A DNA stretch of 64,000 bases, from NCBI GenBank assembly GCA_026706815.1, contig JAPOYA010000032.1:26010-90009 (forward strand), read 5' to 3'. Under the pieces are notes generated by a model. The model was not told the DNA's origin. It searched no databases and saw only the letters and a program-made list of their open reading frames with translations. The translations under genes and the position numbers were made by a program. Origin of the DNA: Acidimicrobiaceae bacterium. Its GTDB lineage: Bacteria; Actinomycetota; Acidimicrobiia; Acidimicrobiales; Aldehydirespiratoraceae. Positions 1 through 8,914 of the stretch are shown one piece after another. Numbering within the stretch: the stretch's first letter is position 1; every line of letters starts with the position of its first letter.

Positions 1-862
1 CCCGCGCCGCCGAGGCTGCCGAGAAGCGTCCGTCACCAACTGGGGCGATGGTCTCGACTGCTCCGAGCGCCACCAAGGAGAGATCGAAATCCGGGCGAAT
101 CCAAAGAGTCCGATGGTGTTCAGACGAGGCAGCGAACACCGCGATGGGATCAAGCCGTCTGGCGAGCCGCCTCCCAACGACAACGATGCCCCCGCCAATG
201 GCCGCGTCATCGTTGAGGCGGGCGAGCGCGCGGCTTACCAGGGTTTGCTCGAAATGGCGGGCAACGAGCCCGGAAACAACGGGGACGAGACGTGCCAGCA
301 ACGCCACGAGTTCATCACGATCACCACCCTGGTGGTCTGAATGACGTTTGAACAGTTCAATCGAGTCATCGATTACGTCTTCTACGTGAGTGGCGTGGCG
401 CATCGCCAGAGCCGTCAACTCTTCGAAACTCACACCTGAGGCAACCAGGGTGCGGGCCGCGGCAAGCATCTCGACTGCGTCGGGTGAGAAGCGTTGCCCA
501 GCCCCCTCACCGGTGGGCGTGATCAAACCGGCTCCGACCACGATGTCGATCATGAACTCGGGGATTTCTGCTCGTCGTGCCAGTTCAGCTCTGTCCAGAT
601 CAGGGTCAGCGGCGTTGCGGTCTGCCAGATCGGCAAGAAGTCCAGAAGCATCGCCGGTGGACAGTTCCTTGATCTGGGCCAGCGTGAAACCGCGTTCGGA
701 GAGGTCGTGTATTTGGCGCAGGCGGGCCAGGTGGGAGTCGCTGTAAACGGCGATGCGACCCTGGCGTGTCGGGGGTGCGAGCAGTTTGCGACGCTGGTAG
801 TAGCGGATCGTGTCGACGCCGACATCGGCAGCTTCAGCCAGTTCTTCAACTCGGTAGTTCAC
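1..862 (-). CDS. MerR-family transcriptional regulator (C-terminus cut by window edge)
   Basis: Translated from a GTG at 862 down to the window edge, this gives about 287 residues without a stop. The N-terminus (VNYRVEELAEAADVG, then VDTIRYYQRRKLLAP) is a canonical MerR winged-helix DNA-binding domain, followed by the usual wing and dimerisation helix (HLARLRQIHDLSERG). A second region near residues 115-165 (QRFSPDAVEMLAAART) resembles another MerR-like helical repeat, as in long actinobacterial MerR regulators of lipid metabolism. No effector-binding Cys cluster is visible, so a metal sensor is unlikely. The gene is preceded by a perfect TATAAT and two tandem palindromes, which suggests autoregulation. 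Effector and targets are unknown, and the C-terminal part lies outside the window. Confidence 0.85.
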   Translation of the reverse strand, partial: MNYRVEELAEAADVGVDTIRYYQRRKLLAPPTRQGRIAVYSDSHLARLRQIHDLSERGFTLAQIKELSTGDASGLLADLADRNAADPDLDRAELARRAEIPEFMIDIVVGAGLITPTGEGAGQRFSPDAVEMLAAARTLVASGVSFEELTALAMRHATHVEDVIDDSIELFKRHSDHQGGDRDELVALLARLVPVVSGLVARHFEQTLVSRALARLNDDAAIGGGIVVVGRRLARRLDPIAVFAASSEHHRTLWIRPDFDLSLVALGAVETIAPVGDGRFSAASAAR

Positions 863-897
863 ATCGACTCTCGGGGGCTGTCCAACAGGGCGAGTCA

Positions 898-933
898 ATT
901 ATAAGAGTCTTTACTCCCTGAGTCTCTACTCAG
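898..933 (-). promoter_or_regulatory. Autoregulatory promoter/operator of the MerR gene: two tandem palindromes next to a perfect -10
   Basis: On the minus strand a TATAAT hexamer lies at 903-898. Just upstream are two near-identical palindromes, GAGTCTTTACTC at 905-916 and GAGTCTCTACTC at 920-931 (plus-strand reading). They are 15 bp apart and differ at one position. The second is extended to CTGAGT-N4-ACTCAG (918-933). The sites sit where the -35 element and spacer would be, about 36-70 bp upstream of the GTG start. The arrangement is seen directly. Binding by the adjacent MerR protein is inferred. Confidence 0.6.
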
Positions 934-946
934 ACAATTGGGAATG

Positions 947-1205
947 TCAGGTGGAGACTAGTTCGACCGTGTCTGGGTGCAACGCCGCAAGCCCTCGGTC
1001 AATCGCCCATAGATGCTCTGAGCGGTCACGGATGCGGCCTCCATATCCGATTGATCCGACAGGCGCGTTGCCTCCCAAGCCATGGAGGTCCAGCAACAAT
1101 TCGCTCGAACCCCACGTCAGAGGCACCGGCTAGGGCCAATGGAAGCCCTGAGACTGGATTGGACCGGGACGGCAAGCCTTCGGCCGCTCCGGTTCCAGCA
1201 ATCAC
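947..1205 (-). pseudogene. Decayed reading frame downstream of the NYN-domain gene
   Basis: A frame starts at a GTG (1205) that overlaps the stop of the NYN-domain gene, as operon genes often do. It reads VIAGTGAAEGLPSRSN onward for about 58 codons and then stops. A second frame shifted from it continues with LLLDLHGLGGNAPVG and ends in a TGA at 947-949. Both frames have protein-like composition on one strand, so this looks like one gene broken by a frameshift and shortened. The DLHGxG string faintly resembles family 9 glycosyltransferases, but I do not assign a family. The rest of 863-946 is promoter DNA. Confidence 0.3.
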
Positions 1206-1594
1206 CAGCCGAGCCGGCGGCGGAACGACCGGGCGCCCTCACATCGGGCGCCCAGTTGCTCGGCCCGGGAGATCAGGGCACGGTCTGACGACACAACGGT
1301 GACAGGCTGGTCCTCTCTGCTGTCAGATTCGCCGCAGTTGAGTTCCGCGAGCAGCGCGATGATCTCGTCGTCGGCAGCATCGGGGTCCGAACGCCCTGCG
1401 TAGCGCAACTCGACATTGCCTCGAGTGCCGGACGGCAGCCCGGGAACCGGGCGGCCGTCGGCGACCACCACAACCCACTGATCGAAGTCGAAAGCCACCA
1501 GCGCGTCGACCAAACGAGCCAGCGCGCCGCCTCGGTCCTTCCACCAGCCGTCCGGCTTCGACCCGATCACATTCATGGCGTCAACCACGATCAT
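1202..1594 (-). CDS. NYN/PIN-like (YacP-type) RNA-binding nuclease domain protein
   Basis: This is a 130-residue protein. It opens with MIVVDAMNVIGSKPDGWW, the typical start of the NYN (YacP-like) domain, whose first Asp and following Asn lie in the presumed metal site. A second acidic strand VVVVADGRP, the DAADDEI helix near residues 72-80 and the VVSSDRALI strand near residue 105 complete the PIN-like fold. The family is thought to process RNA. No partner gene confirms that here. The start is an ATG at 1594, only 41 bp from the divergent nuclease gene, so the two promoters must be packed into that gap. A degraded frame follows downstream. Confidence 0.8.
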   Translation of the reverse strand: MIVVDAMNVIGSKPDGWWKDRGGALARLVDALVAFDFDQWVVVVADGRPVPGLPSGTRGNVELRYAGRSDPDAADDEIIALLAELNCGESDSREDQPVTVVSSDRALISRAEQLGARCEGARSFRRRLGW

Positions 1595-1635
1595 TCCCCA
1601 ACCGTGTCACACAGCGTGCGTACCATCGACTCCTG

Positions 1636-4600
1636 ATGCCGATAACTCTCGAAACCACCGGTTACGGAGACAGCGCTCACGCAGCACTCGCAAGCGCCGT
1701 CGCACGCAGCAAACAGGGCAACCCTCTCAGCCCTGTCAGCATCATCGTGCGCTCCAACTACATGGGAATCGCCGCTCGTCGTGCGCTCGGGCGTCAGGGA
1801 GCAGCGGCCGTCGCTTTCCTCACCCCCTACCGACTCGCTGAACTGTTGGGATCTGCCGCTGTAGCCGCTCTCGGCAAGAAGCCGATCTCCACCCCGGTTC
1901 TGGCCGGTGCTGTGCGCGCGGTGCTGAGCCGCGAACCGGGTCGTTTTGAAGGAGTCCACAACCACCCGGCTACAGAGAAGGCATTGCTCAAGGCTTACCG
2001 CACCCTCTCAGAGATCCAGCCATCGACACTGAGAAATCTGTCCGGCGCTTCCGCTCGTGCCGCGGATGTGGTTCGCGTCTACCATGCTGTCAACAGCGAA
2101 ATCGAAGACGAGTACTCCAACGAGCAGGATCTGGTCGATGCTGCGATCGAGGCGATCCGCGTCGGCGGCCCGACTTCGGAGGGTCTGGGTCCGGCGATCC
2201 TCTTCCTGCCGCAGCGCATGGGCGTCAACCAGACCCGCTTGCTCTCAGCGCTGGGCGCACAGCGGCGGCTTCACATCATCGCCGCAGTGTCGGGCACACC
2301 AGAAGCCGATGCCCCAGTGCAGCTTGCCGTCGAGCAGATCGGAGGCGAATGGCCGCCGTTGCCGACGGCATCGAACAAGACGCCGACCGCCGATCGGGCC
2401 CTTAGCGTTTCCGACGCCGACGACGAGGTGCGCCATGCGGTTCGCAGCATCATCGACGCATCGCTTCAAGGAACACCCTTCAACCGCTGCGCGGTGCTCT
2501 ATGGCAGTCACGAACCGTATGCCAGGATGATCTCAGACGCCTTCGACGCCGCCGGCATCGAGTGGTTCGGACAATCCGTGCGGAACACCGAATCATCTCT
2601 GTTGGGCCGCGCACTGCTCGGCATGCTCAAACTGGGCGATCACGACTTCTCGCGTCACGACGTGTGCGCCTGGTTGGCGAGCGCGCCGGTCCGCCGCCCC
2701 GACAACAGACCGGTTCCCGCCGCTGCTTGGGAAAGGGTCTCGCGGGCGGCGGGCGTGGTGTCCGGGCTGGATCAGTGGAGCAGCCGCCTGGCCCGGCTGG
2801 TCGAGGACTCGAATGCCGACGCTGCACGCTTCGAGCGGAACGAAGACAGCGAATGGCGCGTTCAACGTCTGCGCAACGATGGCGCACACGCATCAGAGCT
2901 GGCTGAGTTCATCGCCAAACTGGCAGACGACCTGCATCCCGGCAGTCAGAAGTCATGGTCTGCGACAGCTCGCTGGTGTCGCAGGCTGATCCGCGCCTAT
3001 CTCGGCGGCAAAGAATCACGCGAGGACTGGCCGACCCATGAGCAGCGAGCTGCCGAGCGCGTCGACGCGGCTGTCTTGAAGATCGGCGACCTCGACGGAA
3101 TTGACCCCAACCCCAGTCCGGCTGCTTTCCGCAGGGCATTGGAACTCCAACTGGGAGACGATCTGGGGCTCCAAGGCGCCTTCGGTCATGGAGTCCTCGT
3201 AGGGCCTGTCGACTTGGGGGTCGGACTGGAACTGGACCGGGTGATCGTGCTGGGTCTCGCCGAGGGGACAATGCCCTCACGTCGACGCGACGACCCGCTG
3301 ATACCGGATCATGTCCGGATTGCCGCAGGGCCTGGCCTTCCAACCCGCACAGAGCAAGCACAGGACGCCCACCGAGCACTGCTGGCAGTGATGGCAGCCG
3401 CGAAGCACACCATTTTCACATTTCCCCGCGGGGATCTCCGCAAGAACGCGCATCACTCCCCGAGCCGCTGGCTGCTCGACACTTGCGAAGCACGCGACGG
3501 CGTGCGTCCGTCGGCGGAAGACCTCGCCCCCAGCACTGGCGACTGGCTTGTTGAGGTTCCTTCCTTCATCGCCGGACTGAGGTCCATTTCATTCCCGGCG
3601 CACAACCAGGAATACGATATGCGCGCAGTTCTCGACTGGGTAGAAGACGGACACAGCATCTTCGATTCAAAGCCAGTTGTGCAACGTCGAGAACTGCGCC
3701 GCGGGGTGGACCTGATAGCGAGTCGACGTTCAAATCGCTTCACGCGTTTTGACGGGAACCTCAAGCACAGCCTCAGCGCAGCTGAGCAAGAGTCGTTGAA
3801 GGCCAGGGTAGAGGTGACTTCTGCAAGCAGGCTCGAACTCTGGGCGAGGTGTCCACATGCCTATTTCGTGCGTCACGTCCTCGGCGTCAACCCCGTCGAG
3901 GACCCCGAAGAGCAGTACCGAATAAGCCCTCTGGAACTCGGCAAGCTCTTCCATCTGGTGCTTGAACGCTGGATTGAGGAGGCGCGAGCCGACAAGGTTC
4001 TCCCCGCAGCAAACAAGCCGTGGAACGTGAGAGAAGTCAACCGCCTGATCGAGATCGGAGTCGAAGAAGCCAGACGCCTCGAACAACGTGGTTTGGTCGG
4101 ACGAGCGATCTATTGGCAACGGGACAAGCAGATATTCCTTGACGATCTCGGCAAGTTCACCCGGTTCGACTTCGAGCAACGCTTCGACCGCGGTGCAAGC
4201 TCGATTGCTTCTGAACTGCAGTTCGGTCTGCCCGCAAGCGATCATGCTGCCGTCACCATCGCTTTGCCCAATGGCCGAACCGTCAGGCTGCGAGGCGCCA
4301 TCGACCGTGTCGATGGGCACACCGAAGGAGACCTGCTCGTCATCGACTACAAGACGGGATCGTCACGCAACTACCAGAACCTCGATGATGACCCGCTGGG
4401 GAATGGCACCAGCCTGCAACTCTTGCTCTACGCCTTAGCCGCTCGGCAATTGCTGAATCGGCCCAATGCCCTTACCTCCGGCGCCTATTGGTTCGTCACC
4501 CGCAAGGGCGGTTTCGAATCGCACGGTTATGCGATCACGCCCGAGTTGGAAGCAGACGGGCTGGGCACAGTTGCCGACATCATCGACGGCATCGAATCCG

Positions 4601-4770
4601 GATTGTTCCCAGCACACCCCGCGCATCCGCAATTCCGGCCTTGGATCGATTGCCACTTCTGCGAACCCGACGGTCTGGGACTCTCACACCAATACTCAGA
4701 CTGGTTGCGCAAGAGCAGCGACCCCGAGATGGATCCCTATCTGAAAATCAGCGGAGAGGCGCATGAGTGA
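1636..4770 (+). CDS. AddB-like PD-(D/E)XK nuclease, helicase-inactive subunit
   Basis: A 1044-residue protein forming a coupled pair with the RecB/AddA-like helicase downstream (8-nt overlap). The last third is a RecB-family nuclease domain: SASRLELWARCPHAYF near residues 728-743, an acidic RGAIDRVDG near 886-894, and VIDYKTG near 901-907 with the catalytic Asp and Lys. The N-terminus (ETTGYGDSAHAALA) occupies the place of AddB's Walker A but has no GKT/S, so ATP binding there is probably lost. AddB proteins often carry a 4Fe-4S cluster formed by one Cys before the nuclease core and three after it. Here the first Cys (RCPHAYF) and a CHFC pair near residue 1007 are present, but no fourth Cys follows. 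Likely role: processing of DNA double-strand ends for recombination. Confidence 0.82.
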   Translation: MPITLETTGYGDSAHAALASAVARSKQGNPLSPVSIIVRSNYMGIAARRALGRQGAAAVAFLTPYRLAELLGSAAVAALGKKPISTPVLAGAVRAVLSREPGRFEGVHNHPATEKALLKAYRTLSEIQPSTLRNLSGASARAADVVRVYHAVNSEIEDEYSNEQDLVDAAIEAIRVGGPTSEGLGPAILFLPQRMGVNQTRLLSALGAQRRLHIIAAVSGTPEADAPVQLAVEQIGGEWPPLPTASNKTPTADRALSVSDADDEVRHAVRSIIDASLQGTPFNRCAVLYGSHEPYARMISDAFDAAGIEWFGQSVRNTESSLLGRALLGMLKLGDHDFSRHDVCAWLASAPVRRPDNRPVPAAAWERVSRAAGVVSGLDQWSSRLARLVEDSNADAARFERNEDSEWRVQRLRNDGAHASELAEFIAKLADDLHPGSQKSWSATARWCRRLIRAYLGGKESREDWPTHEQRAAERVDAAVLKIGDLDGIDPNPSPAAFRRALELQLGDDLGLQGAFGHGVLVGPVDLGVGLELDRVIVLGLAEGTMPSRRRDDPLIPDHVRIAAGPGLPTRTEQAQDAHRALLAVMAAAKHTIFTFPRGDLRKNAHHSPSRWLLDTCEARDGVRPSAEDLAPSTGDWLVEVPSFIAGLRSISFPAHNQEYDMRAVLDWVEDGHSIFDSKPVVQRRELRRGVDLIASRRSNRFTRFDGNLKHSLSAAEQESLKARVEVTSASRLELWARCPHAYFVRHVLGVNPVEDPEEQYRISPLELGKLFHLVLERWIEEARADKVLPAANKPWNVREVNRLIEIGVEEARRLEQRGLVGRAIYWQRDKQIFLDDLGKFTRFDFEQRFDRGASSIASELQFGLPASDHAAVTIALPNGRTVRLRGAIDRVDGHTEGDLLVIDYKTGSSRNYQNLDDDPLGNGTSLQLLLYALAARQLLNRPNALTSGAYWFVTRKGGFESHGYAITPELEADGLGTVADIIDGIESGLFPAHPAHPQFRPWIDCHFCEPDGLGLSHQYSDWLRKSSDPEMDPYLKISGEAHE

Positions 4771-7700
4771 CAGCCGGAGCACTTCAGAAGCGCTCTGCGC
4801 ACCAGACGCCGACGAGGCTCGCCCTCCTGCCGACGAAGAACAGCGGCGCCGGACCCGTATTGAGCGGACGAAGAACCTTTTCGTCGAGGCCGGAGCGGGC
4901 ACGGGCAAGACCCGAGCCCTTGTCGACCGGGTGGAGGCATTGGTGCTCGACGATGGAGTGCCCATGGAGACCATCGCCATGATCACCTTCACCGAGAAAG
5001 CAGCGACAGAGTTGCGCGACCGAATTCGCCAACGCTTCGAACAGTCCGACCATGCCCGTGCGTCGGCCGCGATCGAGCAACTGGACGGTGCTGCTGTCAG
5101 CACACTCCACTCGTTCGCAGCGCGCATCCTCACCGAGCACCCGGTCGAAGCGGGGCTTCCCCCGGGAATCGAAGTCCTTGATGAGATCAGCTCCCAAGTC
5201 GAGTTCGAGCACCAATGGCAGCAGTTCCTCAACGAATTCCTCGAAGACCGATCAGTGGCACGCTCTCTGCTGTCTCTGGAAGCCGCGGGCGTGAGGATCG
5301 ACCACCTCCGGGCTCTTGCCTTGCAGCTGTCGGACAACTGGGACTTGGTCGAGGAGCGCCTTGATCTCGCTCCTCCTCAACCCGAGCCGATCGACGCCTC
5401 CGGCCTGCTCAGCAGTTTCGACGAGGTGCTTGAGCTTCGGAGATTCTGCACAAGCCAATCAGACAAGCTGTTGGAGCACCTAGATCGGGTCGCGCGCAAC
5501 CGGGACGAACTGTCTAACGCATTCGACCACATAGAGGCGCTCTTTCTCGCCGCCGACATGGGCCGCGAGAAGAGCGGCGCCAGCAGAGCGGTCAAGCCGG
5601 GAACGGTCGGCAAAGCTGCGAACTGGCAGATCGATGTGGCGCTGGTGAGAAGAGCGGTAAAGGAGTTGGGCGAACAATGCGACGGAGCTGTCCGCAAGGT
5701 CACATCTGCGTCGCTTGATTACGTGGGAGCGCGGATTGGCAGGTTCGTCCTCGCCACTGTCGAAGAGCGGCGCAGAAGCGGATGCCTGCAGTTTCACGAC
5801 CTGCTGGTACAGGTGCGTCAACTCTTACGCGACAAAGATGTGGGCGGCGAGGTTCGGGCTTCACTCCATCAAAAATACACCCACCTGCTGCTTGACGAGT
5901 TCCAGGACACCGATCCGATTCAGATTGAGATCGCCGTGTTGATAGCCACGACCGACAGTGAAGTCGAGGGGCGCGAATGGAACGACCTTGAGGTAGCCCC
6001 CGGGCGACTGTTCTTAGTCGGCGACCCCAAACAATCGATATATCGCTTCCGGAGAGCTGACATCGGTTTATACCTCGCGGCCCGCGAGCGCTTCAGCGAC
6101 CGTGCTGCGCTCACAGTCAATTTCCGCACAGTCGAACCGATCATTGCTTGGATCAACGATGTGTTCTCCAAGCTGATCATCGCCGAGCCTCAGAGCCAGC
6201 CAGAGTACGTTGCGCTGTCCCCACATCGCCTCGGCGCCGACACAGTAGGTCCTGCAGTCGCCATTCTGGGCGCCGAACCGATCGAGGATGACATTAGAGC
6301 CGATGACCTGCGCGCCGAGGAGTCCCAAGACGTTGCCGCCACGCTGGCCGAAGTTCTAGGAGGAGCAAAGCCCTGGCAGATCGAAGACCCCGACGAAGGA
6401 TGGCGCGCGGCGCGCCCCAGCGACGTCTGCATCCTTCTGCCCACCCGAATCAGCCTGGCAAGCCTTGAACGCGCCCTTGATGCAAACGGCATTCCCTACC
6501 GAGCCGAGACGTCCAGTCTTGTGTACGCCACACGGGAAGTCCGCGAGCTCATGCTCACACTCCGCGCTGTCTCTGACCCAACCGATGAACTCGCTGTCGT
6601 AGCAGCCTTGCGATCATCCGTCTACGGCTGCGGCGACGACGACCTCGCCAGTTGGCGCCTCAAGCACAACGGCCGCTTCTCTTTGCTCAAGCCGATCCGG
6701 GAGAGCCAAGACCATCCTGTCGCCGAAGCCATTTCACATCTTGTGAAGCTCCACAATGAACGGCATTGGCTGACTCCGGCGGGGCTGCTGGAGCGTGTTG
6801 TCCGCGAGCGGGCCGTGCTTGAGAGCGCTGTCGCAACGGGTTCTCCGAGAGACGTCTGGCGGCGCTTGCGATTCGTGGTCGATCAGGCTAGAGCATGGTC
6901 TGAAGCAGGGGGCACCGATCTCCGCGCCTACCTGGAGTGGACGCGCCGACAGGGGGTCGACAACGCCCGAGTGTCTGAGACGGTTCTTCCCGAAACCGAC
7001 GACGACAGCGTCCGCATCATGACGATTCACGGCGCCAAGGGCCTGGAGTTCCCCATCACCGTGATGGCAGGCCTGACAACCATGTTCACAAACCCTCAAC
7101 GCGGCCCCTCGGTCAGTTTTCCACCCGGTCAACCCGCTCTGTTGAAGGTCTCGAGCCGGGTCGCGTCGGAACGCTATGACGACTGGAAACCGTTCAATGA
7201 CACAATGGACCAACACGAGAGGCTGCGCCTGCTCTATGTGGCCGCAACCCGCGCCCGCGACCACCTGATCGTCTGCTTGCATCGGGCCACGGGGCGTAGA
7301 ACCACGAACGCATCAGTGCTGGCAGACCATGCTCTGAACTCGGAGTCGGCTACACGGTTCGTGCCTGAGCACGCCGGAACAACTCCTCTCGAAAGGGCCT
7401 TCCGCCAACCGTTGCTCGACAAAGGGCAATGGGCTGCCCAACGATCCGAAGCGACCCTCAACTCAAGTCGACGCACTGTGGTCTCCGCTACAAGACTGGC
7501 GCGGGAGGTGACTGAGGCGGCTGATCTCGACCCCGGACTCAACAAACACCCCCGCAACCTTGATCTTCCGCCCTGGCTCAAGGGACGCTACGGGAGTGGC
7601 TTCGGGCGCGCCGTACACGGCGTTCTGCAAGTGGTCGACCTCGCCACTGGAGACGGGTTGCGCGAAGCCGCGGCGGCCCAGGCGGCGGCCGAGGGGGTGA

Positions 7701-8143
7701 ACAGCCAACGATCCGCCGTTGAACGGGTAGCCAGGTCTGCCATCGGCTCACAAGCAGCCCGACAAGCCTCGAGAACCGAGTGCTGGCGCGAGGTCTGGGT
7801 TGCCGCCACGGTGGGCGATTGCCTGGTGGAGGGCTACATCGATCTCCTCTACCGACACGGCTCCGGCTTGGTTGTCGTCGACTGGAAGACCGACCGCGTC
7901 GACGATGACGACGACATCGCCGTCAAACTAGACCGTTACCGATTGCAGGGCGCCGGCTACGTTGCCGCATTGGAAGCCGCTACCGCGCTCACTGTCGAAC
8001 GTATGGTTTTTGTGTTTCTCCGCGAAGACGGTGCGATCGAACGAGAGCTTCCCAGCCTGCGCAGCGCTGTTGCCGAGGTGCAGCAACGGACACAGGAACT
8101 AGCCGAGCTGTCAGGTCTCAACGCACAGCACCCGGATCTGTGA
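4763..8143 (+). CDS. AddA/RecB-like UvrD-family helicase-nuclease
   Basis: A 1126-residue superfamily 1A helicase with all main motifs: Walker A AGAGTGKTRALV near residue 43, motif Ia ITFTEKAATELRDR, motif II LLLDEFQDTDP near 375, motif III GDPKQSIYRFRRAD near 420, motif IV LTVNFRT, motif V MTIHGAKGLEFP near 753 and motif VI LLYVAATRARDH near 823. A C-terminal PD-(D/E)XK nuclease follows (GYIDLLY, VVVDWKTD near 1036, then YRLQGAGYV). Helicase plus C-terminal nuclease is the AddA/RecB design. The ATG at 4763 lies inside the end of the AddB-like gene, so translation is likely coupled and the two proteins probably form one DNA end-resection enzyme. Confidence 0.88.
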   Translation: MSDSRSTSEALCAPDADEARPPADEEQRRRTRIERTKNLFVEAGAGTGKTRALVDRVEALVLDDGVPMETIAMITFTEKAATELRDRIRQRFEQSDHARASAAIEQLDGAAVSTLHSFAARILTEHPVEAGLPPGIEVLDEISSQVEFEHQWQQFLNEFLEDRSVARSLLSLEAAGVRIDHLRALALQLSDNWDLVEERLDLAPPQPEPIDASGLLSSFDEVLELRRFCTSQSDKLLEHLDRVARNRDELSNAFDHIEALFLAADMGREKSGASRAVKPGTVGKAANWQIDVALVRRAVKELGEQCDGAVRKVTSASLDYVGARIGRFVLATVEERRRSGCLQFHDLLVQVRQLLRDKDVGGEVRASLHQKYTHLLLDEFQDTDPIQIEIAVLIATTDSEVEGREWNDLEVAPGRLFLVGDPKQSIYRFRRADIGLYLAARERFSDRAALTVNFRTVEPIIAWINDVFSKLIIAEPQSQPEYVALSPHRLGADTVGPAVAILGAEPIEDDIRADDLRAEESQDVAATLAEVLGGAKPWQIEDPDEGWRAARPSDVCILLPTRISLASLERALDANGIPYRAETSSLVYATREVRELMLTLRAVSDPTDELAVVAALRSSVYGCGDDDLASWRLKHNGRFSLLKPIRESQDHPVAEAISHLVKLHNERHWLTPAGLLERVVRERAVLESAVATGSPRDVWRRLRFVVDQARAWSEAGGTDLRAYLEWTRRQGVDNARVSETVLPETDDDSVRIMTIHGAKGLEFPITVMAGLTTMFTNPQRGPSVSFPPGQPALLKVSSRVASERYDDWKPFNDTMDQHERLRLLYVAATRARDHLIVCLHRATGRRTTNASVLADHALNSESATRFVPEHAGTTPLERAFRQPLLDKGQWAAQRSEATLNSSRRTVVSATRLAREVTEAADLDPGLNKHPRNLDLPPWLKGRYGSGFGRAVHGVLQVVDLATGDGLREAAAAQAAAEGVNSQRSAVERVARSAIGSQAARQASRTECWREVWVAATVGDCLVEGYIDLLYRHGSGLVVVDWKTDRVDDDDDIAVKLDRYRLQGAGYVAALEAATALTVERMVFVFLREDGAIERELPSLRSAVAEVQQRTQELAELSGLNAQHPDL

Positions 8144-8165
8144 GTTCCCAACCGATCAGGGAACT
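8143..8165. terminator. Small hairpin between convergent genes
   Basis: AGTTCCC (8143-8149) and GGGAACT (8159-8165) form a 7-bp stem with a 9-nt loop between the stop of the helicase gene and the end of the convergent MarR gene. No T-run follows, so intrinsic termination is uncertain. Position and symmetry would suit a bidirectional stop. Confidence 0.3.
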
Positions 8166-8174
8166 GCCGCGTGT

Positions 8175-8765
8175 CTAGCGACGGCGGACTCGCTCACTCA
8201 GTTCTTCGGAGAGTCGGGCAATCCGCACACCCAGTTCGGTGCGCTCTGCCACATCGATCTCTCCAATGTCGAGATCGAACGCGTCCAGCACCAACTCCAA
8301 GGACGAACGGGCGAGTTCCGCGCCTGCGCTGGTCAGTTCAATGAGAACCCGGCGTTTGTCGTCGGGATCAGCGATGCGTCGAATCGACCCGCGATCCTCA
8401 AGGCGACGAATGGTTTTCGTTGTGCCTCCTGTTGTTTGCACCAGTCGATCAGCAAGCTCGCCGGCGGCGAGACGGTGGGGTGGGTCCTCCAAGCGAAGTG
8501 CGCTCAAAAGGGTGAACTCTGAAGTGTCAAGGCCTTCGTTCAACAGGATGTCTGACAACAGAGCTTCAAGTTGACGGCCAGTTCTGAATGCCCATACCAA
8601 GACTACGAAGGTGGCGCGGTGTCGCTCCCCGACCATGGGCGCCAACGATTCCAGTGCGGTGCTCCAAGTGTGACCGCCAGCCGACCGCGTCTTTCGCTCA
8701 CCCGCAGATGGACCCAGAGAACCCAGTAGTTCGGCGGTCAGTTCATCTGAGGTCAAGTCCGACAC
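8175..8765 (-). CDS. MarR-family transcriptional repressor
   Basis: A 196-residue protein. Residues about 95-165 carry a MarR winged helix: FTLLSALRLEDPPHRL, LADRLVQTTGGTTKTI as recognition-helix region, and the wing IADPDDKRRVLIELT with the conserved DxRxxxxxLT pattern. An N-terminal extension of about 45 residues precedes the dimerisation helix. It is divergent from a cytochrome P450 gene, and the shared intergenic region holds four CTTCC/GAAAG-type repeats around a consensus promoter. The simplest reading is repression of the P450 gene, relieved by a small lipophilic or phenolic ligand as in other MarR systems. The ligand cannot be inferred from sequence. Confidence 0.88.
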   Translation of the reverse strand: MSDLTSDELTAELLGSLGPSAGERKTRSAGGHTWSTALESLAPMVGERHRATFVVLVWAFRTGRQLEALLSDILLNEGLDTSEFTLLSALRLEDPPHRLAAGELADRLVQTTGGTTKTIRRLEDRGSIRRIADPDDKRRVLIELTSAGAELARSSLELVLDAFDLDIGEIDVAERTELGVRIARLSEELSERVRRR

Positions 8766-8833
8766 ATCCGCAGATTAGCCCGTTTCCAGCGGTCGACCCG
8801 AGAGACGGGCTCGCGTCTCCAGAATTTTGACAA

Positions 8834-8902
8834 CTTCCAGGAAGGCTGTTGACATTGCTTCCCTGAAAGATATAATACTTCCTAGAAAGGTTCTCAGGAA
8901 GG
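8834..8902. promoter_or_regulatory. MarR-type operator cluster
   Basis: Four related inverted repeats occur in 69 bp: CTTCCAGGAAG (8834-8844, perfect), CTTCCCTGAAAG (8858-8869), CTTCCTAGAAAG (8878-8889) and TTCTCAGGAAGG (8891-8902). The shared pattern is CTTCC-n2-GAAAG. The second lies between the -35 and -10 hexamers of the P450 promoter, and the third and fourth lie at and after the expected start of transcription, which is ideal for repression. The divergent MarR gene is the obvious candidate binder. Confidence 0.6.
8849..8876 (+). promoter_or_regulatory. Consensus sigma-70-type promoter of the P450 gene
   Basis: TTGACA (8849-8854), a 16-bp spacer and TATAAT (8871-8876) match the housekeeping consensus at all twelve positions. 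The P450 ATG is 38 bp downstream of the -10 hexamer, and an AGGAAGG sits about 12 nt before it. A fully consensus promoter is uncommon in G+C-rich actinobacteria and implies high expression when not repressed. Confidence 0.7.
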
Positions 8903-8914
8903 TACAGTTCGGAC

